This document shows, one piece after another, positions 34,936 to 44,927 of a stretch of DNA of 64,000 bases. The notes under the pieces are model-generated. The model made no database searches and was not told the origin of the DNA. It was given only the letters and a program-made list of their open reading frames with translations. The DNA comes from Buttiauxella sp. A111. Its GTDB lineage: Bacteria > Pseudomonadota > Gammaproteobacteria > Enterobacterales > Enterobacteriaceae. Position numbers and translations under genes: made by a program. The DNA lies in assembly GCF_014189855.1 (NCBI RefSeq), contig NZ_BJFN01000003.1:372001-436000 (forward strand), given 5' to 3'. Numbering within the stretch: the first letter of the stretch is position 1; the number at the start of each line of letters is the position of its first letter.

Positions 34936-37041
34936 TTAGTGCGCGCTCTTCGCCTGCGCTACAACTTGTTCAACATCTTCTGGCATCGGCTCGTATGGTG
35001 TTTCCTTCGCGGTTGGCGTGTCCGATTTCAGCGCTTGCAGCGCGGTTTTAATCGCAAACAGACCAATCACCACCACAACCACCATAAAGAAGATCGTCAG
35101 ACCCGCATCCAGACGGTTGTTAAACACCAGTTGAGAAAGCTGCGACTCGGTGTATTGCGCCGGGATCTTGCCGCTGTCGATCATCGCCTGGAACTTGTTA
35201 GCAATCGCGAGGAAGCCCACTTTGTTGTCCGGGCTGAACGCTTTTTGCCAACCTGCCGTCAGAGTACAGAATAGCAGCCAGGCCGTTGGCAGCAGTGCCA
35301 CCCACGCGTACTTCTGTTTCTTCATCTTGAACAGTACGACCGCACACAGCATCAGCGCCATACCTGCCAGCATCTGGTTGGCGATACCAAACAGCGGCCA
35401 CAAGGTGTTGATACCGCCAAGTGGGTCAACAACGCCCTGATGCAGGAAGTAACCCCACGCCATGACGCAAAGCGCGGTTGCCAGTAAGTTCGCAGGCAAC
35501 GAGTCTGTACGTTTAAGGCCTGGGGAGATAACCCCCAGCAGGTCTTGCAACATAAAGCGTGCCGCACGCGTCCCGGCATCTACCGCCGTCAGAATAAACA
35601 GGGCTTCAAACAGAATGGCGAAGTGGTACCAGAATGAAACATCCATCAGGCCGCCCAATGCGCCATGCAGTATGTACGCCATCCCCACTGCAAGCGTTGG
35701 TGCACCACCCGCACGAGAAATAATGCTTTGCTCGCCGACGTCATTAGCAATCTGAGTTAAGGTTTCCGGGGTAATCTGGAAGCCCCAACTGCTGACAACA
35801 CTGGCCGCTGACGCCACTACATCCGTGGTGCCAGCCGGAGCCAGTACCGCCATTGGGCTGTTCATCGCGAAGTACACGCCTGGGTCGATAACACAGGCGG
35901 CCACCAGCGCCATAATCGCCACAAACGACTCCATCAACATGCCACCGTAACCGATGAAACAGGCCTGGTTTTCGTTAGCCAGCATTTTCGGCGTAGTGCC
36001 GGAAGAGATCAGTGCGTGGAAGCCAGAAACTGCACCACACGCGATGGTGATAAACAGGAACGGGAACAGGTCACCCGTCCAGACCGGGCCGGTGCCATCA
36101 ATGAATTTAGTCAGCGATGGCATTTGCAGCGTAGGACGCATGATCAAAATGCCGATTGCCAGGCCAATGATGGTCCCGATTTTCAGGAAGGTAGAGAGAT
36201 AATCACGCGGTGCCAGCAGCAGCCAAACCGGTAAAACCGCAGCCACAAAACCGTAGCCCACCAGCATCCACGTCAGTTGTACACCGGTAAAGTCAAAGTA
36301 CGGTGCCCAGGTTTCGCTTTCCGCCACCCAGCCGCCGGAGATGATGGCGAAGATCAGCATCACCAGACCAATAACCGACACTTCACCGATGCGCCCTGGG
36401 CGCAGATAGCGAATATACACGCCCATAAACAGCGCCAGCGGAATCGTGAATGCGACGGTGTATGTCCCCCATGGGCTGTGGGTCAAGGCTTTCACCACGA
36501 TCATCGCCAGCACCGCCAGGATGATGACCATAATCATAAAACAGGCGACCAGCGCGATAACGCCCGCGGTGTTGCCCATCTCTTCTTTCACCAGTTCACC
36601 CAGCGAGCGCCCGTCACGACGGGTTGAGACAAACAGCACCATAAAATCTTGTACCGCACCGGCCAGCACCACGCCCGCCAATAACCAGAGCATGCCAGGC
36701 AAGTACCCCATTTGCGCGGCAAGCACCGGCCCGACCAGCGGACCCGCTCCAGCAATCGCGGCAAAATGGTGACCGAACAACACTTTTTTGTCCGTCGGGA
36801 CATAATCCAGGCCATCGTTATGGCGCACAGCTGGCGTCATACGAGTGGCATCAACGGTTAAGACACGTTTAGCGATAAACAGGCCGTAGTAACGATAAGC
36901 GATGAGGTAAACGCAGATTGCGGCAACCACAATCCACAATGCGTTTATCTGCTCGCCACGATTGAGTGCGATATAGCCGAGCGCGAATGCACCTATCAGT
37001 GCAAGCACCGCCCAGACGAGGTGTTTCCCTGGGTTATTCAT
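34936..37041 (-). CDS. cstA: Carbon starvation protein CstA
   Basis: This 701-aa polytopic membrane protein has the same length as E. coli CstA and is very similar. It has a conserved N-terminal CstA domain with GAGPLVGPVLAAQMGYLPG and about 16 helices. CstA takes up peptides and pyruvate during carbon starvation. The ATG at 37041 (MNNPGKHLVW) aligns with CstA; the frame extends 21 codons further upstream without homology. It lies downstream of entCEBAH but has its own promoter region. Confidence 0.96.
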   Translation of the reverse strand: MNNPGKHLVWAVLALIGAFALGYIALNRGEQINALWIVVAAICVYLIAYRYYGLFIAKRVLTVDATRMTPAVRHNDGLDYVPTDKKVLFGHHFAAIAGAGPLVGPVLAAQMGYLPGMLWLLAGVVLAGAVQDFMVLFVSTRRDGRSLGELVKEEMGNTAGVIALVACFMIMVIILAVLAMIVVKALTHSPWGTYTVAFTIPLALFMGVYIRYLRPGRIGEVSVIGLVMLIFAIISGGWVAESETWAPYFDFTGVQLTWMLVGYGFVAAVLPVWLLLAPRDYLSTFLKIGTIIGLAIGILIMRPTLQMPSLTKFIDGTGPVWTGDLFPFLFITIACGAVSGFHALISSGTTPKMLANENQACFIGYGGMLMESFVAIMALVAACVIDPGVYFAMNSPMAVLAPAGTTDVVASAASVVSSWGFQITPETLTQIANDVGEQSIISRAGGAPTLAVGMAYILHGALGGLMDVSFWYHFAILFEALFILTAVDAGTRAARFMLQDLLGVISPGLKRTDSLPANLLATALCVMAWGYFLHQGVVDPLGGINTLWPLFGIANQMLAGMALMLCAVVLFKMKKQKYAWVALLPTAWLLFCTLTAGWQKAFSPDNKVGFLAIANKFQAMIDSGKIPAQYTESQLSQLVFNNRLDAGLTIFFMVVVVVIGLFAIKTALQALKSDTPTAKETPYEPMPEDVEQVVAQAKSAH

Positions 37042-37237
37042 AATTGTTTTCCATGTGTCAGGCCAGAAGCAGAGGGTGTTACCGTTTTGTTCTAGAACAA
37101 TCACGCGGATTTAACAATAATGAAACGTTAGAATACAGTGGTTTGACCAGGTCTTTACATCAGCTTGTTAAGGTGATCACTATGTGGGGAGATTCTGGAG
37201 TGCACTCACTCCTTGCTGGTCGAGAAAATCAAAGAAT

Positions 37238-37372
37238 GCCCTCACCCCAACCCTCTCCCCCAGGAGAGGGGGAAATCAAAACTCAGTCAATCCTCTCGTC
37301 TTCAAGAAGAGGGCGAAAATCAAAACTCGATCCTTCCCCTCTCCCTCAGGGAGAGGGCCAGGGTGAGGGTGG
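37238..37372. repeat. Composite palindromic array B (entH/cstA)
   Basis: About 135 bp between the entH stop and the cstA promoter. It begins CCCTCACCCCAACCCTCTCC and ends GAGAGGGCCAGGGTGAGGG, with an internal hairpin and two spacers containing GAAAATCAAAACTC. The entH stop abuts the array. Confidence 0.87.
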
Positions 37373-37373
37373 T

Positions 37374-37790
37374 TTAACCCAATATCGCCGTCGTCAAACG
37401 ACTGGTGCAACAACGCTTATCGCGTGCGTCAAAAATAGCAATTTCCCACACCTGGGAAGATTTCCCCAGGTGCAGCGGCTTACACACCCCGCGCACCGAG
37501 CCTGACGCCACGGCACGATGGTGGCTGGCGTTAATTTCCGTTCCCACTACGCACTGCCCTTCGCTGGTCGTCAGAAAACCAGCCATTGAACCCAGCGTTT
37601 CCGCCAGCACCACCGATGCGCCGCCGTGCAGCAAACCAAACGGCTGCTGAGTGCGCGTGTCCACCGGCATTTCAGCTTCCAGGCTTTCACCATCCATGCG
37701 CGTGTAGACGATGCCGAGATGCTCAACCATCGTCCCTTTGCTGGTTTGGTTTAACGCCTCAAGCGTCATTTCGCGTTTCCAGATGCTCAT
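37374..37790 (-). CDS. entH: Proofreading thioesterase EntH
   Basis: This 138-aa hotdog-fold thioesterase matches E. coli EntH/YbdB (137 aa). The family motif [20 protein letters not shown] is present. It hydrolyses mis-loaded acyl groups from the EntB carrier domain. Its start directly follows the entA stop (adjacent codons), so it is the last gene of entCEBAH. Confidence 0.95.
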   Translation of the reverse strand: MSIWKREMTLEALNQTSKGTMVEHLGIVYTRMDGESLEAEMPVDTRTQQPFGLLHGGASVVLAETLGSMAGFLTTSEGQCVVGTEINASHHRAVASGSVRGVCKPLHLGKSSQVWEIAIFDARDKRCCTSRLTTAILG

Positions 37791-38543
37791 TTAAGCTCCA
37801 AGCGTAGCGCCGCCATCAATCACAATATCCTGCAAGGTGATGTGGCTGGCGTGTTTTGAAGCGAGGAACAAAATCGTGCTGGCGATCTCCTGCGGACGGG
37901 CGATTTTGCCCAGCGGAATACCCAGTTTAAACTGGTCCGGGAAGCCCTTAATGCGCTGCTGTTCGGCGTCCGGTGTTTTCCACAACGTGCGTTGCATGTC
38001 GGTATCGGTCGAGCCCGGCGACACCACATTACAGCGCACGCCGAATGGAGCCAGTTCCAGGCCAACCGTTAACGCCAGGCTTTTCAGCGCCGCTTTCGAC
38101 GCGCCATAGGCAGACATTCCGGTGCGCGGCGTGTGGGCTGCGTCAGAAGCCACGGTCACAATCGCCCCGCTACGCTGTTCACGCAGGCGCGGCATCACGG
38201 CGCGGAACAGATTGAACGCACCACCGACGTTAACCGCGAAGGTGTCCTGCCAGTCTTGCAGTGGCAACGCATCGGTTGCCCCCATACGCAAAATACCTGC
38301 CGCATTGACCAACACATCCAACTGCGGTTTCTCGGTCAACAGACGCTGAGATACGCACGCCACCTGGCCTGCATCCGCTACGTTAAGCTGTTCGGTGGCA
38401 AACGGGTAAACCTCCAGCGGGAAGGCAAGGTCCAAACCGATAACGTCCGCGCCCGCTTCGCTAAACGCCAGCGCCGTGTGATAGCCGATGCCTTTGCCCG
38501 CCCCGGTTACCCAGACGGTTTTGCCACTAAAGTCGATTTTCAT
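37791..38543 (-). CDS. entA: 2,3-dihydro-2,3-dihydroxybenzoate dehydrogenase
   Basis: This 250-aa short-chain dehydrogenase has the NAD-binding TGAGKGIG (about residues 10-17) and the catalytic YGASK (about 147-151). It oxidises 2,3-dihydro-DHB to 2,3-dihydroxybenzoate. The ATG at 38543 overlaps the entB TGA and aligns with EntA; a further ten codons are open upstream inside entB but are not homologous. Confidence 0.95.
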   Translation of the reverse strand: MKIDFSGKTVWVTGAGKGIGYHTALAFSEAGADVIGLDLAFPLEVYPFATEQLNVADAGQVACVSQRLLTEKPQLDVLVNAAGILRMGATDALPLQDWQDTFAVNVGGAFNLFRAVMPRLREQRSGAIVTVASDAAHTPRTGMSAYGASKAALKSLALTVGLELAPFGVRCNVVSPGSTDTDMQRTLWKTPDAEQQRIKGFPDQFKLGIPLGKIARPQEIASTILFLASKHASHITLQDIVIDGGATLGA

Positions 38544-39400
38544 GCCTGCACTTCCCGTGACAGCAGCGCCCACCAGGCGTCAACAGTCGGTTTTTTCGCC
38601 AGCATGACAAAGTCGATATCCGCGTGGATTTTGCGCCAAATCGCTGCCAGCGCCATCATGCGTACTGAATCCAGGCCGTAATCAATCAGGTTTTCGTCGT
38701 CTTCAGGAATGTCAGATTCATCAAGCAGCGGCAATATCAGTTCGCGCAATTGCGCTTTACTTTGCGGGGCTGATTCTGGCAGCAAGTCGCGAGTCATCAC
38801 CACGCGACCGGAACGGCCCGCAGTGTATTTCAGCGCCATCATGTGTTCTTCGCGGCTGAAATCAGCCAGCGCGTCGGCCACCATAAACGGTTTGATATCA
38901 CGCATAAATGCATCGGTTGCGGTGGTCATGCAGCCGATGTGGGCGTACACGCCGCAGATGATCAATTGGTTACGGCCCGTCTCTTTTAAGGCTTGCTCGA
39001 GCGGGGAGCGGATAAACGCGCTGTAGCGCCATTTGGTCAGCACCGTGTCGTGCTCATCCGGGGCCAGTTCTGCCACCACTTTCTGGCGCTCAGGGTGTTT
39101 GTTTAAGCCCGGCCCCCACATGTCGTTTAACAGCGCACGATCTTCATCGCTTTGCGCATTAGGCTGCGCGGTGTAATAGACCGGAATATTGTGGCGTTTG
39201 CAGTATTCACGCAGCGCGGCAATGTTGGCGATAACCTGCTGGATCATCGGGCAATTGTCGCCCCAAAAATCAATGAAATACTCCTGCATATCGTGAATCA
39301 GCAACGCCGCACGCTCGGGTTCAAATGCCCAGCTCACTTTATTTTCTGGAATGTCAGCTGCCGTCGGTAAGGTGTATGCGTTCAGTTTTGGAATAGCCAT
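38540..39400 (-). CDS. entB: Isochorismatase/aryl carrier protein EntB
   Basis: This 286-aa bifunctional protein has an N-terminal isochorismatase domain (to about residue 205, LLIHDMQEYF with the catalytic aspartate). The C-terminal aryl carrier domain has its phosphopantetheine serine in YGLDSVRM. It cleaves isochorismate and carries DHB for loading by EntE and condensation by EntF. It follows entE by 14 bp and overlaps entA. Confidence 0.96.
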   Translation of the reverse strand: MAIPKLNAYTLPTAADIPENKVSWAFEPERAALLIHDMQEYFIDFWGDNCPMIQQVIANIAALREYCKRHNIPVYYTAQPNAQSDEDRALLNDMWGPGLNKHPERQKVVAELAPDEHDTVLTKWRYSAFIRSPLEQALKETGRNQLIICGVYAHIGCMTTATDAFMRDIKPFMVADALADFSREEHMMALKYTAGRSGRVVMTRDLLPESAPQSKAQLRELILPLLDESDIPEDDENLIDYGLDSVRMMALAAIWRKIHADIDFVMLAKKPTVDAWWALLSREVQA

Positions 39401-39414
39401 AAATTCTCCGTCAA

Positions 39415-41031
39415 TCAGGAAGCCAGTTGCTTATCAGCAATCAACTGGCGCAAACATTTTTTGTCCACTTTGCCCACGGCGGTTAGCGGAAGATGCTCAA
39501 CAATTTCAATGCGGTCGGGCAGCTTGAAATCCGCAATGCCGAGTTCGCGCAGATAACGGCGAATCTCTACGGCGCGGAACGGGCGAAGGCCGACGATAAA
39601 CGCGCAGCTTTTCTCGCCCAGCAAGCTGTCTTCCATCGAAACGAGTGCTGCGTGAATGATCTCTTCATGGCGTAACAGCAGGTTTTCGATCTCCTCGGCG
39701 GCGATCTTTTCCCCGCCACGGTTGATTTGATCTTTCTCGCGCCCCTGAACCGTGATGTAACCGTCTTCGGCAATAGAAATCAGATCGCCCGAGCAGTAGA
39801 AACCGTTGGTATCAAAGGCCTGGGCGTTATGTTCAGGGCTGCGGTAATAGCCACGGAAGGTATACGGCCCGCGCGTCATCAGGCGGCCAACTTCACCGTG
39901 CGGGAGCGGGTTTCCATCAGCATCTGCAACCCAAACTTCGTCGTCCGGGCACATAGGCTTGCCCTGAGTTTTGAAGATGTGGTCGTTGTCATCGTCAAGG
40001 CGCGTGTAGTTCACCAGCCCCTCCGCCATGCCGAAAACTTGCTGTAGCTGGCAGCCAATTTCAGCAGGGATACGCGCCGCGAGCACTTCGCTCAAACGCG
40101 CGCCCCCCACTTGCAAAAGCTGTAGCGACTCCAGGGCCTGATTGCTCCCCCACTCGCCAATCGCCTGTAGCCACAGGCTGACCGCAGGAGGCACCAGTGC
40201 GGTGACGTTGATCTTATGGCGTTCGATAAGCGGGAAGCACAGTGTGGCACTCGGGTCATTTGCCAGCACCACGCGCCCACCGCCGTAAAACACGCCCAGA
40301 GAACCCGGCGAACTGAGCGCGTAGTTATGCGCCGCAGGAATCGCGCACAAGAAACGAGTATTCGCATCAAAGCGGCAGATTTCTACACTGCGACGAATGC
40401 TGTAGTAGTAATCGTTGTGCGTGCGTGGAATGAGTTTTGGTGTGCCGGTGCTGCCACCGGAAAGCTGGAAAAAGGCCACTTCGTCTGCCGCCGATGGTGT
40501 GGCAACAAAGTTCTCTTCCGGCTCATTAATCAATGCGCTCAGTGAACGTTCACGATCGTTTTCATTGAGCAAAACCGCCATACGCAGCGACGGATTTTGT
40601 TCGCACAGCGCATCCAGGAAATCGTCATGGGCGAACAAATTATGTTTGCGGTCGGCAATCACCACCACCGGCTCAATTTGCTTTGCGTAGGCTTCCATTT
40701 CGGTGCGTTGGTGGCTGAATAGTGCGTTCACCGGTGCCACGCCAATTTTCAGCAGCGCGAAAAGCGTGATGTACAGTTCCGACACGTTGCCAAGCTGTAC
40801 CAGTGCCGTTTCGCCGGTAGTCAAACCACGGCGTTTAAGTGCCGATGCCAGGCGCGTTGCTGCCTGCTCGAGTTCGCGATAGCTGAAATGGCGTTCACCG
40901 TCGATAAGCGCAATCGCGTCATTGTTCGCGTGGCGGCTGAGGATATCGGTCAGCGGCAAATCCGCCCAGTAACCTTTTTCACGGTAGAGTGCAGCCAGTT
41001 CGTTCGGCCAGCGAGTAAAAGGAATAGCCAT
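39415..41031 (-). CDS. entE: 2,3-dihydroxybenzoate-AMP ligase
   Basis: This 538-aa adenylating enzyme matches E. coli EntE (536 aa). ANL-family motifs are present: [13 protein letters not shown] (A3), YGxAE-like FGMAEG, and [11 protein letters not shown] near the C-terminus. It activates DHB and loads it on EntB. The ATG at 41031 ([12 protein letters not shown]) aligns with EntE; the open frame runs 37 codons further into entC but is not coding there. Confidence 0.96.
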   Translation of the reverse strand: MAIPFTRWPNELAALYREKGYWADLPLTDILSRHANNDAIALIDGERHFSYRELEQAATRLASALKRRGLTTGETALVQLGNVSELYITLFALLKIGVAPVNALFSHQRTEMEAYAKQIEPVVVIADRKHNLFAHDDFLDALCEQNPSLRMAVLLNENDRERSLSALINEPEENFVATPSAADEVAFFQLSGGSTGTPKLIPRTHNDYYYSIRRSVEICRFDANTRFLCAIPAAHNYALSSPGSLGVFYGGGRVVLANDPSATLCFPLIERHKINVTALVPPAVSLWLQAIGEWGSNQALESLQLLQVGGARLSEVLAARIPAEIGCQLQQVFGMAEGLVNYTRLDDDNDHIFKTQGKPMCPDDEVWVADADGNPLPHGEVGRLMTRGPYTFRGYYRSPEHNAQAFDTNGFYCSGDLISIAEDGYITVQGREKDQINRGGEKIAAEEIENLLLRHEEIIHAALVSMEDSLLGEKSCAFIVGLRPFRAVEIRRYLRELGIADFKLPDRIEIVEHLPLTAVGKVDKKCLRQLIADKQLAS

Positions 41032-41041
41032 AAAATCGTCC

Positions 41042-42223
41042 TTAATTAAGCCCAAATACCCGGAGCATGGTGGATAGTTTGACGCCGGTTTCTCGCCATT
41101 CCGATTCCGGCGACGACGCAGGCACGATGCCTGCACCCGCAAACAGACGCACCTGATTGCCGCCTACGCGCGCACAGCGAATGGTGACCACCCACTCACC
41201 GTTACCCTCGGCGTCACACCAGCCGACGATGCCGCCAAACAGTTCACGATCAAACGGTTCCAGTTCGGCAATGAGTTTTTGCGCCACATCATGCGGGAAG
41301 CCGCTCAGTGCAGGCGTGGGATGCAGCAAACAGGCGAGCGATAACGCATTGTCCTGGCTGTCTTTAATCTGGCCGTAAATCGGAGTGGCGAGGTGCCATA
41401 ACGTCGGCGTGGTGATCAGTTCCGGTGTATCAGAGAGCGTCAACGATTGGCTGTGCGGCTGCAAAACCGTCTGCATCGCCTGCGTCACCAGTCCGTGTTC
41501 GTGGCGGTCTTTGGTGGAACGCAACAGTTGCGCGCCAATCTCTGCGTCGTGCTGGATATTTTCTCTGTCGCGACGGGCGGAACCTGCCAGCGGTAACGAA
41601 CTAAAATTCTTGCCGGATTTGCGTAATAGCAATTCCGGGCTGGCCCCCACCAGTGAACTGCCGTCCGGTAACGGGACGTGGAAGTTGTAGCTGGTTGGGT
41701 TTTGGCTAATCAAATTATTGAGCAGCCCATCGAGATCAATCGGTGTTTGGGTTTCGATATCAATCAGGCGCGAGAGCACGACTTTGTCGATATCTGGCTG
41801 CGCTGTTGCGGCGGCGGCCTGCGCCACCATTTCCATAAATTTGTCTTGTTCGGGAATCGCTTTACGCGCAGCAATGTTTAGCGGTTTTGACGCGCCGGTG
41901 TGGCGGGCGTCGTTCTGTCGTTCGGCGCGTGAGAACGGCTGCCAGCGTTCGGGAATAAACAGGGCTGAAGGTTGGCGGGGATCAAACGGAATGGCGCCGA
42001 CCACCACGGGCTTTTCGATACCGTGTTTTTTGGCGTTTTCAAACGCTTCACGCAATGTTGTTTGCAGGTGACCATGGGGATTTGCGCCATCCAGCGCCGG
42101 GCTATCAAGGCGAGCGAAGCAGCCGCTTGTTGAAAAACTCCGATATGGCGACATAAAGAAAAAGCTATTTGCACAAGGTGTTAGCTGTTTCTCGAGTCGT
42201 TCCTCAGCCAGTAACGTTTCCAT
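41042..42223 (-). CDS. entC: Isochorismate synthase EntC
   Basis: This 393-aa chorismate-utilising enzyme matches E. coli EntC (391 aa). Signature regions [22 protein letters not shown] and the final RLFAGAGIV are conserved. It converts chorismate to isochorismate, the first enterobactin step. The ATG at 42223 follows GGAGAG. It is transcribed from a Fur-controlled promoter shared with fepB and leads entCEBAH. Confidence 0.96.
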   Translation of the reverse strand: METLLAEERLEKQLTPCANSFFFMSPYRSFSTSGCFARLDSPALDGANPHGHLQTTLREAFENAKKHGIEKPVVVGAIPFDPRQPSALFIPERWQPFSRAERQNDARHTGASKPLNIAARKAIPEQDKFMEMVAQAAAATAQPDIDKVVLSRLIDIETQTPIDLDGLLNNLISQNPTSYNFHVPLPDGSSLVGASPELLLRKSGKNFSSLPLAGSARRDRENIQHDAEIGAQLLRSTKDRHEHGLVTQAMQTVLQPHSQSLTLSDTPELITTPTLWHLATPIYGQIKDSQDNALSLACLLHPTPALSGFPHDVAQKLIAELEPFDRELFGGIVGWCDAEGNGEWVVTIRCARVGGNQVRLFAGAGIVPASSPESEWRETGVKLSTMLRVFGLN

Positions 42224-42255
42224 GAACTCTCCGTAAAAACATGACAAAAGATAGT

Positions 42256-42274
42256 AATAATGATTATCATTTGC
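42256..42274. promoter_or_regulatory. Fur box, fepB-entC divergent promoter
   Basis: AATAATGATTATCATTTGC closely fits the 19-bp Fur consensus and lies in the 83-bp gap between divergent entC and fepB. Iron-loaded Fur would block both promoters. Confidence 0.88.
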
Positions 42275-42306
42275 TTTTCTGGGTCGTAACCTAAAGAGAA
42301 AAGTAC

Positions 42307-43272
42307 ATGCTGTCAACAAAGGTCAAATTTTTTTTAACAATTCCCACACTTGTATTGTTAAGTTTGAGCCACCTCGCTCATGCCGGTGACTGGCCCCGAA
42401 CCCTTACCGACAGCCACGGCACACACACGCTGGAGCAGGCTCCTGTGCGCATTGTTTCCACAAGCGTAACGCTGACCGGTTCGCTATTGGCGATTGACGC
42501 ACCGGTAGTGGCAAGTGGTGCGACTACGCCTGGCAATCGCATGGGGGATTCACAAGGTTTCTTGCGCCAGTGGGGCGATGTGGCTAAAGCGCGTCATGTT
42601 CAGCGTTTATATATTGGTGAAGCCAGCGCCGAAGCCGTGGCCGCACAAATGCCTGACCTGATTTTGATAAGCGCCACCGGCGGTGATTCCGCCCTCGCCC
42701 TTTATGACCAGCTTTCAGCGATTGCGCCGACGCTGGTGATTAATTACGACGACAAAAGCTGGCAGCAATTACTGACTCAACTTGGCGAGATAACCGGGCA
42801 CGAAAAACAAGCCGCTGAGCGTATCGCAAGCTTTGATAAGCAATTAAACGAAGCCAAACAGCGCATGGTGCTGCCGCCGCAGCCCGTCACCGCGCTGGTT
42901 TACACGCCCGCTTCTCACTCAGCGAACCTGTGGACTGAGCAATCCGCGCAAGGGAAATTACTCCAGCAACTTGGCTTTACACTATCGACGTTGCCTGCGG
43001 CCATTCAGGCCAGCAAAAGCATGGGCAAGCGCCATGACATCGTGCAACTCGGCGGTGAAAACCTGGCAGCGGGTTTGAATGGCGAGAGCTTATTCCTGTT
43101 CGCCAGCGATGAGAAAGACGCCACGGCGCTGGAAGACAACCCTTTGCTCTCGCATCTGCCCGCCGTTCAACAGAAGCGTGTTTATGCGCTGGGCACCGAA
43201 ACTTTCCGTCTGGATTATTACAGTGCCACTCAGATACTCGCGCGCATGAGTCAGTTATTTGCCAGTAAGTAG
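42307..43272 (+). CDS. fepB: Ferric enterobactin periplasmic binding protein
   Basis: This 321-aa protein has a signal peptide (ending AHA-G) and the class III substrate-binding fold. It matches E. coli FepB (318 aa), including [20 protein letters not shown]. It captures ferric enterobactin in the periplasm and passes it to FepDGC. Confidence 0.95.
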   Translation: MLSTKVKFFLTIPTLVLLSLSHLAHAGDWPRTLTDSHGTHTLEQAPVRIVSTSVTLTGSLLAIDAPVVASGATTPGNRMGDSQGFLRQWGDVAKARHVQRLYIGEASAEAVAAQMPDLILISATGGDSALALYDQLSAIAPTLVINYDDKSWQQLLTQLGEITGHEKQAAERIASFDKQLNEAKQRMVLPPQPVTALVYTPASHSANLWTEQSAQGKLLQQLGFTLSTLPAAIQASKSMGKRHDIVQLGGENLAAGLNGESLFLFASDEKDATALEDNPLLSHLPAVQQKRVYALGTETFRLDYYSATQILARMSQLFASK

Positions 43273-43284
43273 AATACGGGACAA

Positions 43285-43386
43285 TCCCCTCTCCTGTGGG
43301 TGAGGGGATTCGTTGCCTGAATATCAGCGTCGGTTATCGGCCTGGACGCCCTCATCCCTTCCTTCTCCCCCAGGAGAAGGGGAAGA
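43285..43386. repeat. Palindromic array C, partly inside entS
   Basis: Two hairpin units lie between the convergent fepB and entS ends: a left unit (43285-43308, CCCCTCTCC...GAGGGG) and a right unit (43348-43386, GCCCTCATCCC...GGAGAAGGGG). The right unit lies inside the entS frame and encodes its last residues. Confidence 0.82.
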
Positions 43387-44625
43387 GACCACTTCAGCCG
43401 GAGCGGCTTGCTGATAACGCCGTAATTGCACCAGAACGATCGCCAGAACAACCCCGCACACCGTCAATGCCAGCCCGCTCGAACTTGCCGCAGCAACCGG
43501 CGTCATCGCCACCGTCAGGCTTCCTAAAATAGCGGCACCTATCGCATCACCCGTCACGTTTTGCGCGGTCCACAAACCGTTAATGCGGCCTAACATCCCG
43601 TCCGGCGTCAGCGTCTGAATTAAGGTGTACTGCAACAAAGAACTGATCGCACTGAGATAGCCAAACAGCGCAAGGCAGGCAAGTCCAAGCCCCCAAACCG
43701 GCATCAGGCTGAACATGCCAATCGAGATAAACGAAACAATCCCCGCCGCCAGCATAATCAGGCCAGGACGGGCATGATGGGCAATGCGCCCGCTGGTCAA
43801 TGCGCCAATGGCCGCACCCAGTGGAACGGCGGCGTACATCAGACCGATTTGGCCCGCACTCATCTGCCAGTAGCCTGCCAGCGCGGGATAGAGAACGCGC
43901 ACCGCGCTCGCCATCGTCAGCAACGCGCCAACTAACGCAATGCCACCAATAACCGGGTTACCGACCAGAAAACGTAACCCGTTCCACAACGAAAGCAGCG
44001 GGTTTTCACGCGCTTGCGGCGGCGGCGCCAGCTTTGGCAAACTCAGCAACGGCAATAACGTAATGAAGGTGCCGACTGACGCCAGCGCGTAGTTCCACAC
44101 CACGCCGCCGGACGCCAGCAACAGCCCACCGATCATCGGTGATATCACTGAACCGAGGCGCACCGTAAGCATGGTAATCGCGCTCGCCTGCATTAAATTC
44201 TCACGCCCCACCAGCGCGGGTGTTGCGGCTAATAATGCGGTCACGCCCAGTGCACCAAAGAAGCCATCCCACACGCCAAGCAGGTAAATCGCGGCAAGCG
44301 AGGGTTCCGGCAAAGCGGCGTTAATCGTCAGGCCAATAAAACCCACGCCGCAGGTAGAGCGCGCCAGCAAGATAAGACGACGACGCTCGTGACGGTCAGC
44401 CAGTACGCCTCCCATCATCAGGCCGATAAACATCGCGCTGCCGGTTAGCGTCACCGCAAGCCCAACCTGCAAGGAAGAGCCGGTCAGCGTCTGGATTTGT
44501 ACCGGCACCGCGACGCCGAGTAACCCCAGAGACACAATTGAAATAAAACGGGCGAGGAAAACAGCGCGAAAAGCGGGATGGGTCTTGAGCAAACTCAGAT
44601 TGAGCAACAAAGAATTGCGGTTCAT
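43324..44625 (-). CDS. entS: Enterobactin exporter EntS
   Basis: This 433-aa major facilitator with 12 helices closely matches E. coli EntS (416 aa) up to about residue 410. It exports enterobactin across the inner membrane. The C-terminus is longer by some 17 residues; the tail ([13 protein letters not shown]) is encoded by a palindromic repeat unit, not by ancestral entS sequence. It is divergent from fepD with a shared Fur-regulated promoter. Confidence 0.94.
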   Translation of the reverse strand: MNRNSLLLNLSLLKTHPAFRAVFLARFISIVSLGLLGVAVPVQIQTLTGSSLQVGLAVTLTGSAMFIGLMMGGVLADRHERRRLILLARSTCGVGFIGLTINAALPEPSLAAIYLLGVWDGFFGALGVTALLAATPALVGRENLMQASAITMLTVRLGSVISPMIGGLLLASGGVVWNYALASVGTFITLLPLLSLPKLAPPPQARENPLLSLWNGLRFLVGNPVIGGIALVGALLTMASAVRVLYPALAGYWQMSAGQIGLMYAAVPLGAAIGALTSGRIAHHARPGLIMLAAGIVSFISIGMFSLMPVWGLGLACLALFGYLSAISSLLQYTLIQTLTPDGMLGRINGLWTAQNVTGDAIGAAILGSLTVAMTPVAAASSSGLALTVCGVVLAIVLVQLRRYQQAAPAEVVSSPSPGGEGRDEGVQADNRR

Positions 44626-44695
44626 TACATGGCCTTAAAGCGAATTTTTCTTTCCAGGTGCGAGGCGGCTCATGCTAACATAAACAAATAAGAGT

Positions 44696-44718
44696 GATAA
44701 TGATAATAACTATCATTA
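44696..44718. promoter_or_regulatory. Fur box, entS-fepD divergent promoter
   Basis: GATAATGATAATAACTATC with adjoining ATTA repeats matches overlapping Fur hexamers (GATAAT/ATTATC type). It sits in the divergent entS-fepD region. Confidence 0.85.
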
Positions 44719-44758
44719 ATTTTACCGTCAGATAATGTTTTATGTTGGCGGGACAAAT

Positions 44759-44906
44759 CCCCCCTCACCCTAACCCTCTCCCCAGGGAGAGGGGAAAAAT
44801 CGGTGTTCGCCTTCGCCTGAGGGATATGCGGTTTTCTCCTTCTCCTAAGGGAAAGGGGCTGTACGGTTTTCTCCTTCTCCTGTGGGAGAAGGTTGGGATG
44901 AGGGCA
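44759..44906. repeat. Palindromic array D in the fepDGC leader
   Basis: About 148 bp starting CCCCTCACCCTAACCCTC and ending GGTTGGGATGAGGG, with three hairpins separated by about 30-base spacers. It lies between the Fur-controlled promoter and the fepD start codon (22 bp away), so it would be transcribed as part of the fepDGC leader. Confidence 0.87.
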
Positions 44907-44927
44907 ATTTTTCAGGGAAAGAACGTT

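Noticed and set aside
44742-44927. A 62-codon N-terminal extension of FepD.
   Set aside because: It is translation of the palindromic array; FepD homology and a ribosome binding site fit the start at 44928.
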